Shown: positions 11,059-23,906 of the stretch, one piece after another
How positions within the stretch are numbered: the stretch's first letter is position 1
How the letters are laid out: the number at the start of each line of letters is the position of its first letter
From: Allodiplogaster sudhausi
Lineage: Eukaryota > Nematoda > Chromadorea > Rhabditida > Diplogasteridae
Length of the DNA stretch: 64,000 nt
Reading direction: 5' to 3'
Assembly: GCA_945643635.1 (NCBI GenBank)
Contig: CALZFC010000027.1
Location: 3,028,501-3,092,500, forward strand
The notes under the pieces: model-generated
Told to the model about the DNA's origin: nothing
The model's input: only the letters and a program-made list of their open reading frames with translations
Databases searched by the model: none
Translations under genes and position numbers: made by a program

Positions 11059-11409
11059 ACTTGTAAACTTGTGCTATTTCATGTTTGGAGATGGACACAT
11101 TATTCAACTCACCAATATGCAGGATGAATACATCATCTGAACGTATGTAGCTGAAAGAAATGATGACATTCGCTGACAGCTTTTTCTTTTCAAAATAATC
11201 ATGACGAGAACATGTCATTTACAAGTAATCCGGTTTAGGATACAAATTGTAATGCCCGATTATTCGTGCACGTTATGTTCTTGACCATCTCTCTCTCTCA
11301 ATCTCTCTCTCTCTCTCTAGTACCTCCCTTTTACAACCCTTCCGCTTTCATAGTATCCGCTTATAATGGCCATTGACCATTTGAAATACGAACCGACATG
11401 TTTTGAACT

Positions 11410-11485
11410 ATGAGGAACACATCATTCTATAACTATGGGGGAACACGTCATTTCATGAGTAGACTACAGATTATTCCCCTCTCTC
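11410..11485 (+). promoter_or_regulatory. Conserved upstream block of astacin C
   Basis: Contains GGAACACATCATT at 11414 and GGAACACGTCATT at 11440, then the shared AGTAGACTACAGATTATTCC segment, ending about 50 bases before the ATG at 11537. A TTAAAAGG-like box follows. It is the same module as upstream of A and B, here on the plus strand. Confidence 0.5.
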
Positions 11486-11536
11486 TCTCCCGGGTGTTAG
11501 CTTAAAAGGCGCGAGAATGAGCGGAATGGAAAAGAG

Positions 11537-14201
11537 ATGTCGTCGGTCCGCCTGCTCCTACTGCTCCTGCCTTTGCTCGCTCTTGGTCATCCAAACCCTA
11601 ACAAATCTCAAGACGATGAGAAAACGGTTTGTTTATAATTTAATTCAATTCTTAAAATAATTCATCAGGCCGAATGCCTTTACTTTGTCGTATTATCTAA
11701 AATTTTAGAACTGTGCATACTCCTGAATTCTGTGATGATTTCTCTCAAATTCAACTCAACCTCTTTTCGCTTTGAAGCGCAGAAACGAAGACATCGCTTA
11801 CATGCGAGAGAAGATGGTGGTGATCGGCAAGAAAGCGGGTGAGGAGATCAAGAAGCAAGAAAGAAAGTGGACGCAAGAAGATCGCGCCGTCATCGACGAA
11901 GTTCTCAGGGTGCGTCAACTTTAACTTTAAAAAAAATAAATATAAATATAATAAGTATTTCTACATAAATTCACTTTCTCAAGGTGCTTCAAGTTAATTT
12001 TAATGATTATTTCTCGATCTATATAATTTCATACTGATGGTCATACAGAAGCCAAAGGAGAAAAAGAAGTGTTGAAGGACGAGAAGAAGCGAGAGCGAAG
12101 GGTGATTCTGGAGACGGGAGATAACGTTGTGAGGATTAATGAGAAGGCAGGAGTCGCAGCCGGCCTGTATGGAGGAGATATCATCCTGACCAGGCAAGGC
12201 ACTATAACAATCTACTGCCAGAGTATCTTAAGTTCCACTGTTTCACAGAGCTCAGACGGACTTTATCATATCGTCGAGAAATTCCACTGAGAATGAGGCA
12301 GCTGAGGGGAGCGAAGGCGGAAGAGCGCGCCGACAAGCATACCGAGACCATCTTTACCCCACAACCATCTGGAGCAGTGGCTTCTACTACTACTTTGATA
12401 GCCTAACTAGTCAGAAGATATACCTTTTCATCTCTTCTCTCCCTCACTTTCTTTCTGTCTCTATCTCTCTTAATCTATCCAACTCTCCACTCTCTCATTC
12501 ACAGAGGGAACTCACGTCGAGACTGTCGTTCGGAAGGCAATCAAGCAGTGGAGTGACAACACTTGCATCAACTTCTACGAGAGCTCAACTGCGGCGAACA
12601 AGGTCGCTCGCTTATATTTCTCTTTCCTTTGTTCTCTGTTATCTGTTGATTCAGGTGATGATCACAAAGGATGGCGGGTGCTGGTCGTACGTCGGCCGTA
12701 CGGGCTGGGCTACGCAGGGCCTGTCACTCGATACCGGATGTGACTCTGTGGGTGCCAGATAGAAGGATGACCCAGGATCCAACTTAACCGGGGTCTACTT
12801 CGGCAGACTTGTTTGACTCTTTCTGCTCAGGTGGGAACCGCCCTCCACGAGCTCGGGCACGCACTCGGCTACCATCACGAACAAGCCAGACACGACAGGG
12901 ACAACTATATCTATATAAAGCCAGAGAACATCCAAGTTGGTCATCCTTCTCACCACTTTCTCCCTCTCCTCTCTCTCCGAGATGTGAGAAGAGTTCCATT
13001 GTAGAGTGGCGCAGAAGCCCAATTCGACAAGGAGACGCCAGAGACGAACTACAACTACGGCTGGAAGTACGACTACGGAGGAATCATGCAGTACTCCGGA
13101 ACATCGTACGTGGTCTTCTTCACTTATTACTCTACACATTGTAGTTCTAAATGGAATTCCCAAAAAAAAGCTGATTAAAAATTATTTATTCGTACATCAT
13201 TATAAATGATATAACAAGATGTAAAATGAAAGTAACCACCATAATGTAGATTCTCTTCGAACGGCGAACCAACAATTGTGGCCAAAGACTTCCAGCAGCA
13301 ATCGACGATGGGCTCGGACATTCTCTCCTTCCGAGACATCCTCGAGATGAACGACCACTACGGATGCAGATGTTAGTTGTCATCTTCTTAGCTACTCACA
13401 ATCTTGCCCTTGGAACTGAATTGGAGAAGAGAAACTGGAGAGAGTTTAGCCCGCTGCAACGGCTTCACTACGACTTGTTACCACGGCGGCTACATGCATC
13501 CTCGCAACTGCAGCACTTGTATCTGCCCACTCGGATTCGGAGGCACCAACTGCGCACAACGGGTAAGGATATGAGAATAATTGCGAAAGGCTGTCTGGTC
13601 CACACTAAAACACCGTATATTACTGATGGAATGAAAAAAAGTAATAATCTGATGGCAGCCGCCCGGGTGTGGCCAGATCCTCTCTGCCACGACCACCGCC
13701 GCCTCCTTCAGTGCCACCCTGGGTGACACTTCCACCACCGTCAACGACGACTTTACCTTCTGCACCTACTGGATTCAAGTCAGTGATGATACTTTTCATA
13801 TTAAATGAGATCTTTGTAAGTAACGGAAATTTTTTTGACCAAGAGTGTTAATTTGTAAGAAAATACAAGGCTTTCGCTTAAAAGAATAATAATAGGCGCC
13901 TGCCGGGATGCGCGTGAAGGTAACGTTGTCCACCTTCAAAACTAATCACTGCAACGAAGGCTGCACGTACGGTGGAATCGAATTGAAGCGACAGCCAACA
14001 CTCACCGGACCAAGGTCCGTTTACCAATTTCTTTCCTTTCTGTTTTTGTACTTCCTTGAGAAGGCATGCAAAAGTTATTGAAGATTCTGCTGTAACTCGG
14101 ACGTGGGCAGAATCGTCTACTCGAACTCGAATTTTATGCCTGTCATTGTCTACCGTCGCTACAACAACATCCAGTTCGGAATAACTTATGTCGCATTCTA
14201 G
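11537..14201 (+). CDS. Astacin metalloprotease paralog C (NAS type: astacin-EGF-CUB)
   Basis: Thirteen exons: 11537-11626, 11778-11909, 12078-12193, 12249-12409, 12505-12602, 12655-12747, 12831-12935, 13005-13105, 13250-13371, 13450-13562, 13659-13778, 13896-14014, 14084-14201. They join without a stop to 495 residues. The protein has a signal peptide, a Lys/Arg/Glu-rich propeptide ending near RARRQAY, and an astacin domain with zinc site [12 protein letters not shown] and Met-turn GIMQY. An EGF-like module (CNGF to CAQR) and a CUB domain ending ...YVAF follow. The intron at 12194-12248 begins GC (CAG|GCAAGG). It is the inverted counterpart of B and keeps the exon 2/3 intron that B lost. Predicted secreted zinc endopeptidase with unknown substrate; all catalytic residues are present. 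Confidence 0.9.
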
Positions 14202-15272
14202 CTGCGAGCAGCTCTGCATTCCTCGCTTTGTGCATTCTCCGAATCATGAAGAGAGAAATCTCTCCTTTTCCTTCGTATTGATAACCACAAACCCCGTAGC
14301 AGAACCTGAATCCCCGAACACTTATCTATTCAATGAAACTAATAATGATTGCCTTCCAATTGTCGTAACATTTATTTTGTCGATAAATATGCAGCATTAC
14401 CAAAACTATTGAGCCGGTTACAGGGGCTTCTTGTTGAGCTAATTGATATGCTTTTGTAAATCACCATGGGTGGCAGCCACTCACTCGGCCTCACTGGAGT
14501 CCGGTAGATGTCCTAAAAAGAGTCTCCGTGGAACCTTATCATCGTTTTTGAAAATAGAGATTTTAAGATCCTTTTTTATGGTAGAGGATAATTTACAGGG
14601 CCAAACATATGAAAGGCAACGGACTCTGACAACGGAACGGTGAGGGGGAAAAACAGAGCGATAGAAAGATAGGATGAGAGAGAAGCATGAGCTAATGTTA
14701 CTCGTTTTACCTTCGAATATCTCCTAGCAACAGATGCCAATGTATAATTAAGATCACTTTGCTATGGATCAGCAAATGGCTCAGCTGAACATGGCTTATC
14801 AAGCCAGAATGCTGTCTTATTCACTATTTTTTTCTTCCTTTTTCTAGTCTCCCTAAGACAGAAGAAAGAAGAGCAGAGCAGGTTACAATGATAAGAAAAA
14901 AGGGGTAAAATTTCACAATATGTGTGTCAAAGGCGTCGTTGGGGAGGGAAGAGTGAGTCATGGACTGATGCCTCTCTTAGACTCCTCCCTACTTCTCTCT
15001 CTCCCTCTCTCAATCTCTCTCACTCTCTTCTGAGTCCTCTCCCACTTCTACCCCACTCTTTCTCTCAATCTCTCTCCCTCTCTATTTCTCTCTTTCCCTC
15101 CCTCTCTATCTCTTCCCTTATCAGTCATTCGACTTGGTTAGTTAGAAGCGCACTTATCTTCATTTTGCTCAACTACGTTCTGTCTTGAAACAACACTGAA
15201 ACGTCTAATAATTCCTTTAAACAGTGAAGTGCACCAGTACATTTTCTCTCTGATGTAGAAACTTTGCACTAG
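14202..15272. other. Spacer between astacin C and kelch gene 1
   Basis: No gene seen. CT-rich sequence lies at about 14985-15120. The last 60 bases resemble the intron that precedes the matching exon in kelch gene 2, so the kelch duplication boundary is near 15215. The F-box and first two kelch exons are not found here. Confidence 0.5.
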
Positions 15273-16119
15273 GTTCGCCGTGACTGGGAGTGCGTTGAAG
15301 TGCAAGGTATACGGTCTCCAATGGCCAAGTCGAAATGCTCGTTGACCGCTTGGGGAGACTACCTCGTGCTCGTTGGTGGAGGGCTTTTAAGTAAGCTTCC
15401 TTCTTTCTTCAAGTGAAGAACTCGTTTTGTTTCTTCGGCTTTTCTAACGCTTCTAAGGAGCATATAGCTGAATAACAAATATTATACTTGCCACCATTAA
15501 AGCACAAATAAAACACTGATCAGTATATCGTGGTGAGTGCCCTGTTATGAGGAATGAAAAAATGTCATACACAAACGTCACAGGAAACCCAGAAAACTCT
15601 GACGACTCGTCCACTCGACAGATTCATATATTCGACACCATAACAAAGGAGTGGACAGATGTTGGTCATAGCAAGATTCAAAATGGAAAGCAAATGAACG
15701 GACTCTTTCTTGTTTCTCTACTGAAAGTTTCCGCTTTATGACCAAGAATTTACAGATTGGAAGCGGCTGGGAAACAATTTTTTTTTAAATTAACATTTTT
15801 ACAATGAGAAGACCTCTCAAATCGACTAGTATGGCTAGTAAATATTTAATATTAGTACCTTGTTAGATTATCAATCATTAATGTTTAATAATTTGTATGC
15901 TGATAGTGACCGAGTTGAAGATTCGCTTCTATTCTCAGTTGTGGAGTGACTCGGATGCTCCCGGCATCTACGACCACTCTTCCGTTGTCTTTCAGGACTT
16001 CCTGATTGTCATCGGTAGTACAGCTGAGGTATACTCCTTGTCTTCGCTGTTTTATTATTTTTATTTCTTGGCAATTCTCCAATTGTTCACTCTCACATTA
16101 TAGACCTGTAATCCTCACT

Positions 16120-16150
<31 letters not shown>

Positions 16151-18069
16151 GCTTTCTTGCTTTTGTCATCACTCCTCCTACATCTTTAGCACCGCCGTAC
16201 CGGACAGCCGTTCAAGCAGCACGTCGTGTATGTCATTGATCTCAAGCATGACAACTGGCACGAGCCTACAGTCGCTGACAAAAACCCGCAAGAAGAATGG
16301 AAGTAAGCATGGAAACCCTGTGCATGTACTCTTTGAACGGCCCTTGATGAGCCAGAACGCATTCCTTCCATATGTCGAAATACTGTTGTGAAGAGACTTC
16401 GAATTCTACAACTGTTTCAGCCATTCAATAAATAGAAAAGTGATTCTTTCTTCAGTTTCTTGGGTGGCAGAGTCGCGTGCACTGCCGTCCTTCTCCAACC
16501 CGGCTGCATTCTCTTGCATCCTTCGACTAAATTTACCGATTTCGGGTTCATGACATTTATTTATAGTACCACCATAATCAGTTACGCAGAGAGCACGGAT
16601 CAGAATAGTTAAGTGCTGCTCTCCGCACAAAATCGAATTCAGTGAGGACGAGAACGGCGGATTTAACGAGAAGTGGGTTGCATATCTGCTCCATTTCGAC
16701 CCTAACGACCTCACGAAGGAATGGAGGCGCGAGATTATTCCGAGCAAGGTTAGATGCTTCGTTTCTGATAATTACGCTTCTTAAATATTTAATCTTTTGT
16801 ATATATTGTATATAATAATAATATCTAATGATTTCATCAATATTTGTTCTGTCTAGATGTACCAACTTAACTTCAAAAATGATTCAATTTTCGGCCAAAT
16901 GGGAGTTGTTCAAGTCGACAATAAGGCTCGACTGCTGTCAGTTATCGAACTTATTCCTATTTCAAAGATATAAAAATAATAAAATAATAAAGCAATTCAT
17001 TTTAGATTTAACTGAAAAGAATTTGTTTTCAGACACCTTGCGTCCGTGAAAACAGAAGGACTCGAGGATGTTCCACCAATGGTTAGACGAATAGCAGCTT
17101 TCCAGTCGAAGGTTCGCATTGCCCTCCACGGCTACTGGGGTGCTCTCAGAAAATTTGTCAGCATTTTACTACCTTTGTTTTTCTACTCATTTTCTTCTTT
17201 CAAGTTAATTTAATGGAATCATTTACTCAATTAGACTCCTTCTTTTACAATGTACGCATCCTCATTTTCTTCTTCTTCTTCTTTCCTTGCAGTACGACTT
17301 TCTCTGCGATAAACGCGATGAACCCTTCAACATCAGCGACGATAGAAACGTGTACATTCTCTCGCCTAGCAAGACCGGAATACGGAGCGACATACAGGTT
17401 AAGCGTTTCTGGCGAATTGAGTATTACGACGTTTTTATATGTTAGTTCTGGTTATTTTTAAGATCTTTAAAATAGCTGCACCCTAATATTGCTCCACCTT
17501 AATGCCGGGTATGCTGTTATTCTTTAAAAGGTTTTTTCTACAGTTTATATATCAAAATTAGCATTTCATGTATTTTTGAAGGTCACAGTTTATTTCTGTA
17601 CGAAATTTACTTGTTTAGACGAAGATCGCACACAAGGCAGGAGACTCTGCGAATATGCAATTCGCCTTCGCGCCCGAATGGACGAGAAGGAGATAATTCT
17701 AATGTCGGCTAGCCTCGACCGGGTCGAAGAGAAGAAGCAAATACGGTAAGTGGCGCTTGTCTTTTATAGATTAGTCGTATTTATTTTATCAGGAATCTGT
17801 GTTTTATTAGATTTAGTGACGTCTCTTCACATATTCATTTGGCTCTGATTTAGATGGACTCTTTGTGACATGAGAGGCGAAGCTCCGCCAGTCACTGACT
17901 TGTATTCATTCGTGTCGGCAGGTGGTATGTTATATCTCATTTCTGACTTCCACTCATGCTTTCCATCTCCATCTCTCTCTTTTTTCTCTCTCTCTTTCTT
18001 TCTTTCTCTCGCTCTCTCTCTTTCATTTTCTCTCTCTCTTTCTCTTTCTCCTTCTCGTTCTCGTTCTCG

Positions 18070-18123
<54 letters not shown>

Positions 18124-18472
18124 TAGCTACAGTAAAGGAGGGCGATCACCGAAAAATTATGAGATATTTTAAAATTGCTGTTATTTCACAGTTGTCGGGT
18201 TGGGAATCTATGATTTTAAAGCCGATTTACTTAGCCTTGAGGCAATTTTATGATACCGGACCACTTCGAATCGAATTTTCTTGACCACTTTGACCAATAT
18301 TGTGTTAAAATAAACATTGTTTATTCGCCGGACACCCCTTTTAAATGATTACTTCGTTGACATTTATCTCTCAGGCCAAATGGTTATGCACGGCGGATTC
18401 TTCGAAGGATACGACAGCTCGCTCCATACTAGTTACTCGGGCGGGACTTACATTTTAAGGAGAGCGTGCTAA
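15273..18472 (+). CDS. Kelch-repeat protein 1, 5'-truncated paralog
   Basis: Homologous to the downstream exons of the F-box/kelch gene at 28601-32982. Exons read so far include 15273-15390, about 15511-15657, about 15939-16038, about 16190-16302, then a series to the last exon ending TAA 18470-18472. Kelch signatures are visible: DYLVLVGG; IHIFDTITKEWTD; HSSVVFQDFLIVIG; VYVIDL...NWHEP. The C-terminal half is a non-kelch region shared by all three paralogs (WVAYLLHFDPNDLTKEW; GVVQVDNKARLLSV; FVSAGG; SGGTYILRRAC). The joins I checked keep frame. No F-box, no first two kelch exons and no clear initiator were found upstream, so the copy is either truncated or starts from an unseen exon. If expressed it would lack the SCF-binding part. 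A (CT)n tract fills the last intron. Confidence 0.7.
17985..18122 (+). repeat. (CT)n microsatellite in the last kelch 1 intron
   Basis: Pyrimidine microsatellite on the sense strand. Kelch 2 (28800-28870) and kelch 3 (34075-34115) carry the same sense-strand tract in the matching intron. Confidence 0.85.
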
Positions 18473-18559
18473 ACTCAACACAGCTTTTTTGTTTCCGATG
18501 ATAATCACAAGAATTGATGATCACTTTTCTGCATTTGCAAGTTTTCTCGAATTAACAAG

Positions 18560-18910
18560 TTGTATTATGCAGAAGGTAATAAGTATGCTAGGAGTGTGGA
18601 GAAATCCATAGTAGAGTCTAAGAACCTAAATTTATTCCATCCTTATGTGCGCTTCCGCGTATCTGATAAGAAACGAGGCGTCGAAGTTCTCACTGATATG
18701 CTATATCATGATTTAACATCCGATTATGATAAGGCTGAGCTTTTTTCCAAGACTTTTGCAGACTATTTTGTGACTGACAATGGTCTTCTTCCAAATCTTC
18801 CCTTTTTCCCAACCTCTCTTAGCCCACCCCACTTTCCTTTCAATTTTCGGAGGCACGAACTATGTAGTTGCATAAAGCGAAAATCTAATTCTTCAGCCAA
18901 GTTCAGCTGA
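18560..18910 (+). pseudogene. Possible non-LTR retrotransposon fragment
   Basis: An open frame of 116 codons contains a stretch (VSDKKRGVEVL...DKAELFSKTFADYFVTDNG) resembling the linker just before the reverse-transcriptase domain of LINE-type proteins, where a 'K-A-x-x-x-x-x-F-A-x-x-F' pattern is common. No RT catalytic motif follows and the rest is low complexity. Probably a short decayed remnant. A host exon cannot be excluded. Confidence 0.4.
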
Positions 18911-20179
18911 GCCATTTGCTGATTCTAAGAAGAGAAAGAGTAACTATACATTGGCATCCGTTGCTGAAAAAATTGCGAAATAACTATGTCAAAGTAAGGG
19001 GCAGCAACATTTTAATCAGTATAGTAATGCGCCACAGAGTGATTTGAAATAAATATTTAACGAATGCGACAAAAAGGAAGGCGAAGAAGAAGAGTTGGTC
19101 GCAGGGAAGCTCAAACTCATCCGTTGTCGTAGTACGTTACCATTTATTTGCCTGACTGTTTCAATCATACTTATTTCCTCAAGAAAAGATATCGCTAATT
19201 TCAGATCTGAATGAGAACCTGGCATAACGCTGCGAACAGAGAATGACATGATGAGTCCGATTCGTTGCAGTATCGTGTGTGATTTTTTTTACAGCACATG
19301 TTTTAAGTTGTGTTATCTCGTTAAAGAGCAACAGGTTTTCAATGGGAGAAGTCAGATAATTCCGGAATCTTCAGGGAAATTCCAGCGACCGAGTTCAGGA
19401 ATCAGCACCATCCGGAACGTTCAGGAACATTCTAGGAGCCAGGGACGGATATCGTTCCTTCCGGGATCGTCTGAAATGTTCTCGATCCCGATGGCTGAAG
19501 TGGGCCGCTCCGGGATGTAACCCCTACTGGATTCTCTTGGAGAATTAAAGGTCAGAGGGGTCTTGGAGAATTAAAGATCAGTGACCATAAGGTTCCGAAT
19601 TCTGAAAGTTCCAGGAGCAGGAAACGGGTCAGACGCAGAACTCGATCCCTTCAGGAAGTTCCTTGTTCCCAGGCCTCGGAGGGTTGTAGAAGTCGGCCCC
19701 TTCCGGAAGCTGAGAACAGAATAAGCATACTTCAGAATCTTCTAGAATGTTTCTCGGTTTCTACCGGAATCACTGGAATGCTCCCAGGGCCGGGGAGACG
19801 ATTGCCCCTTTCGGAATCATCTGGAATGTTCATAGGACCAGGGGGCAGAAGTCGGCCCCAGGTTCGAATGTATCAGCGTTCTTAATGCATTTTACCATGT
19901 ACATTCCTCAAACTGGGGTAATTAAACCGGAAGCAGCATTTCAGCTTCCAGAAGAATCTTTTACAAACCGACGCTAAGCGCTTTGCTAGTAATCAGATAT
20001 TTATTGACATCAAACAAATGAAAAAAAAACAAAGAAGGGTATATACAATCGTTATTAGATTCCTTGCATAGACAGGTGTTCCTAGTTACAGTTTTTGCAA
20101 TGCAGGTCGTGGTTTGGTCGTAATGAAATTAAATGGTTTGCAAGCACGAATGAATCTGGGAGATTTCTATTGCTCCCAG
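18911..20179. other. Spacer between kelch 1 and astacin D
   Basis: No gene seen apart from the minisatellite at 19321-19900. The stretch 19980-20180 resembles the sequence downstream of astacin B (about 4020-4200). Confidence 0.45.
19321..19900. repeat. Degenerate minisatellite rich in heat-shock-element-like motifs
   Basis: Imperfect units of roughly 80 bases share 'ttccggaatcatctggaatg' and 'caggggncagaagtcggccc' segments. Alternating GAA/TTC pentamers occur repeatedly. A perfect GAAnnTTCnnGAAnnTTC lies at 19415-19432, and at 19735-19752 there is another with three perfect units and one mismatch. Others are at about 19370 and 19750-19840. This is the binding-site pattern of HSF-type factors. 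The surrounding ORFs are not convincing as genes. Confidence 0.6.
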
Positions 20180-22442
20180 CTAGATTGCGAAATAAGATAT
20201 TCCGAACTGGATCATGTTGTAGCGATTGAAAATAATGATTGGCATCAGATTCGAGTTCGAGTAGACGATTCTGCCAAAATCCGTGTTGCAGCAAAATCTT
20301 CAAGTAGCAAGTTACTCATAAGCCGGTCCTGTTTGACCCTTCCATTTTGATTTCAAAGCAGGTCGCTCTTCTTGACAAGTACAAGTGGACAACGAACCTT
20401 GGTCCTGTGAGCGTTGGCTGTCGCTTCAATTCGATTCCTCCTTTATAGCAGCCATCGACGCAATGATCCGTTTGGAAGACGGTCAACCTTGCCCTCACAC
20501 GCATCCCCACTGGCGCCTACATTGTTCTTATTCTATTGAGCAAAAGACTTGTTTTTCATTTTCTGGTGTGATAATTAGCATCAATTTATATACATAAATG
20601 CTTACAAATGTCAATGCATCTACCAGCACAGTTTACTTTACTATTTCATACTCTTTAATAAATATCTATTTAATAGAGAAAGCATTGACTTGAATCCAGT
20701 AAATTCAGAATGTAAAGTCATCGAAGACAGTGGTGGAAGTGTCCCCCAGAGTGCCATTGAAGTAGCCGCCGCTGGTCGTCGCGGAGAAGGTCTGGCCACA
20801 CCCGGCCGGCTGCCATCAGATTATTTACATCTTTTTTATTAAATCAATAAGAATGCGAGAATGCTCTCGACTGATGAGAAAAGTAACGGAGGATAAAAAA
20901 AAATTGATATGGAATAGTCAGGCTTTTCGCAATCGTTCTCATATCCCCCGCTCTGCGCAGTTGGTGCCTCCGTATCCTAGTGGGCAAATACAAGTGCTGC
21001 AATTACGTGGGTGCCTGAAGCCACCGTGGGAGCAAGTCGTGGTGTAGTCTTTGCAGAGTGCTAAACTCTCTCCAGTTTCTCTTCTACTCTGTTATGCCCA
21101 CAACAACGATTGCGAGCCACAAAGATGAGGACAACTAACCTCTGCATCCGTAGTGGTCGTTCATCTCGAGGATGTCTCGGAAATAGAGAATGTCCCCTCC
21201 CATCGTCTGCTGCTGCTGGAAGTCTTTGGCCACCATTGTTAGTTCGCCATTCGAAGAGAATCTGCATGTAGGTAGTTTTCTTGTTTTGTCATTTCCTCGT
21301 TTCTTGTTTTGTCATTTTATTTTTAATGATACTTTGATTCTGGAATTATTTTGTATTCTTCCCATCTTCCATATCTAACTACATTATGTAGAGAAAGAAG
21401 ATATGAAAGCTACGAACGCTGTTCCGGCGTACTGCATGATTCCGCCGTAGTCGTACTTCCAACCGTAGTTGTGGTTCGTCTCTGGCGTCTGCCTGTCGAA
21501 TTGGGCTTCAAGGCCACTCTACAACGGAACCCTTCTCAAATTTCGGAGAGAGAAGGTAAATGATAGATAAATAGTAGTAGAGAGAGCGAGAGCGAGTGAA
21601 TGGGTGGGCCTGACTGAGATACCGTAAGAAGGATGACAACCTCGATGTTCGCTGACTGGATGTAGACAAAGTCGTCTCTGTCGTGTCTGGCTTGTTCGTG
21701 AAAGTAGCCGAGTGCGTGTCCGATCTCGTGAAGAGCGGTTCCCACCTAATGAGGCATAGGTCAGCCAAATCATTTGAGGGACAGGACCCGGTCCGGGGAT
21801 TTCATATCGCTTGGTCACTCTTCTATCTTGCACCCACATGGTCACATCCGGTCCCCATTGATTTTGACTGTGTTGCCTGGTCCGTACGACCAATGTACGA
21901 CCAGCACCCGTCGCCCTGGGTGATCATCACCTGAAGAAGCAGAGATCACAGAGAAAACAGGAAAGTGAATAAAATGAGCGCGACCTTTTGCGACGCAGTG
22001 GGATCCTCGTAGAAGTTGATGCAAGTGTTGTCATTCCACTGCTTGATTGCCTTCCGAGTAACAGTCTCGGCATGAGTTCCAACTATGAATGAAGGTAGAA
22101 TAGATGTCAAAGGGGTCTCCTGTGAATAAATAATGTTCCGTTTTTCGCCATATTTGGTCACCTTAGGTTAGAAACTTCCAATTGCAAGTGTCCCGAAGTC
22201 ACTAAAATCAATCAGCTCTGAGAAAATTAACAGTTTAATTGAGGAATTACCTTGTATTCTTTACCATCACGTACTTTGAACTCGAGCAAAGTGCGAAACG
22301 GCATCGCACCATCGCAAATGAAAGAGATTTTGGCTCTCAGATTTTTAGTTTTCTTTTTAATATAAAAAAAAGTTTCGCAAATTTTTTTAAACTAAATTTC
22401 CACTTAAATGAAGTGATTTGATGTATTTATTATCATATTTAG

Positions 22443-22476
<34 letters not shown>

Positions 22477-23906
22477 AACCAATTCCTAATTTGTACTTCC
22501 TAAAATTATTAATGTTTACGTTTTTATAGCAATTTACAGAAAATTTCTAGCTTGCGGGCCCAACGCAACTTTTCTTGGGCAATCGGGGTCGGCCAGGCCT
22601 TACGGCTTTTTGAACAAAGCAGTTTGAGGAGCATCTGATGTCTTTCCAATCTTTTTTAAATTTTCGGTGGATTCTTATTAATTACGACGTTTCCTCGAGT
22701 TGGGTCGCGTTAAATTTAAAACGTGGAGGTTACCGTATCTAAAGAATACTTCCAGTCCGCCGCCAATTCAGGTGTGACAAAATGAACTGTTGCTGCTGCT
22801 TGGAACACTGTGCGGGATGGGCCGTCCCATTCCCACCTCTGGTAATTATGGTTAGATGGGAGGATCACAGCTTTCCGAAAACGTGACGAGTAGGGAATTA
22901 GGCCTGATGCAGCTAGAAGGAGTTCTGCACGGAACACTGCATGCGTCAAATGTCATTTTGAATTGTTTTGCCAAACATTCGTCGGCGACATCCTTTATGA
23001 GTGAGACAGAAAGAATGAGGGAGAAGAGATGGAATAAAGATGCTCTGACTAGTTGTGAGATCAAAGTAGTAGTAGAAGCCATTGCTCCAAAGTGTGGCGG
23101 GGTAAGTAATGTCTCGCATTGTTTGCCGGCGAACTCTTCCGCCTTCAGTGCCATTTCTCTTATTTGCGATAACGTCTGTCTGTTCTCTGCGAAGCAAAGA
23201 AACTTCAGATCATCTGGCAACTGATTGGGAGAGAGGAAGAGCCTTGCCTGGTCAGGATGATATCTCCTCCGTAGAGGCTGTCTGCGACTCCTGCCTTCTT
23301 GTTGACGCTCATCAAGTTATCTCCTGTCTTACGCACTCGTTTCTTGTCATCCTTCAACAATTCATGTTCTCTTTTCTTTGGCTTCTGTATATAATTCTCT
23401 ATTTATGTACTTTCGAACAGCATCAGAATGAAATTATATAGAAAGATAAAAGAAACACATTTGTGTCTATGAAATTCGATGTACCTTAACAACGTTATCG
23501 ATGAATGTACGATCAGCTCTCGACCACTTTGCTTCTTGCTTCTTGATATCTTCTCCCGCTTTCTTGCTAATCACCACCATCTTCTCTCGCATGTAAGCGA
23601 TATCTTCGTTCCTGCGCTTCAAAGTGAAAAAAGAGAGTGAATTAATTCTGAGAAGAGTTAGGAGTACAATTCTTTAAAATTAACTCTTTAAACTCTTTAA
23701 AGTTAACTTTTTTGAGTAAAAGTTTTAAAAAAAAATTCTTTTGCAAATTAATACATTCGGGTCGGTGAATTTCATTTGCTTGACAATGAGAAGTTAATGA
23801 AATTAAAAAAAAAACCTTTTTTTTCATCGTCTTGAGATTTGTCAGGGTTTGGAAGACCAAGAGCGAGCAAAAAAAAGAGCAGTAGAAGCAGCCAAGCAGA
23901 CGACAT
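20180..23906 (-). pseudogene. Astacin metalloprotease paralog D, damaged
   Basis: All exons of the B/C architecture are recognisable, from the signal peptide at 23906 to a TAG at 20180-20182. The catalytic part is good: [17 protein letters not shown], then the EGF module. Three lesions are seen. (1) An eight-A run at 23819-23826 changes the exon 1 phase, and no acceptor repairs it. (2) The donor after the EGF exon has lost its GT near 20946, so reading through gives a TGA at 20939-20941 before the CUB domain. (3) The first CUB exon has TGA at 20705-20707 in place of a conserved Cys codon. The intron near 22090-23050 has grown to almost 1 kb, with a (TA)n run at 22443-22477 and possible transposon-derived sequence. 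The shared upstream promoter block is absent. It is most likely a pseudogene. If lesion 1 is a sequencing error, a CUB-less protease could still be made. Confidence 0.8.

Noticed and set aside
15658..15680. GCAAGA after the kelch 1 exon as another GC-AG donor
   Set aside because: The GTTGGT eight bases upstream gives the correct phase to the next exon in all three paralogs, so a normal GT donor explains it.
22560..22620. Minus-strand RPGRPRLPKK stretch in the large intron of astacin D
   Set aside because: AT-hook-like and reminiscent of transposases, but too short and without an open frame on either side. Not annotated as a separate gene.
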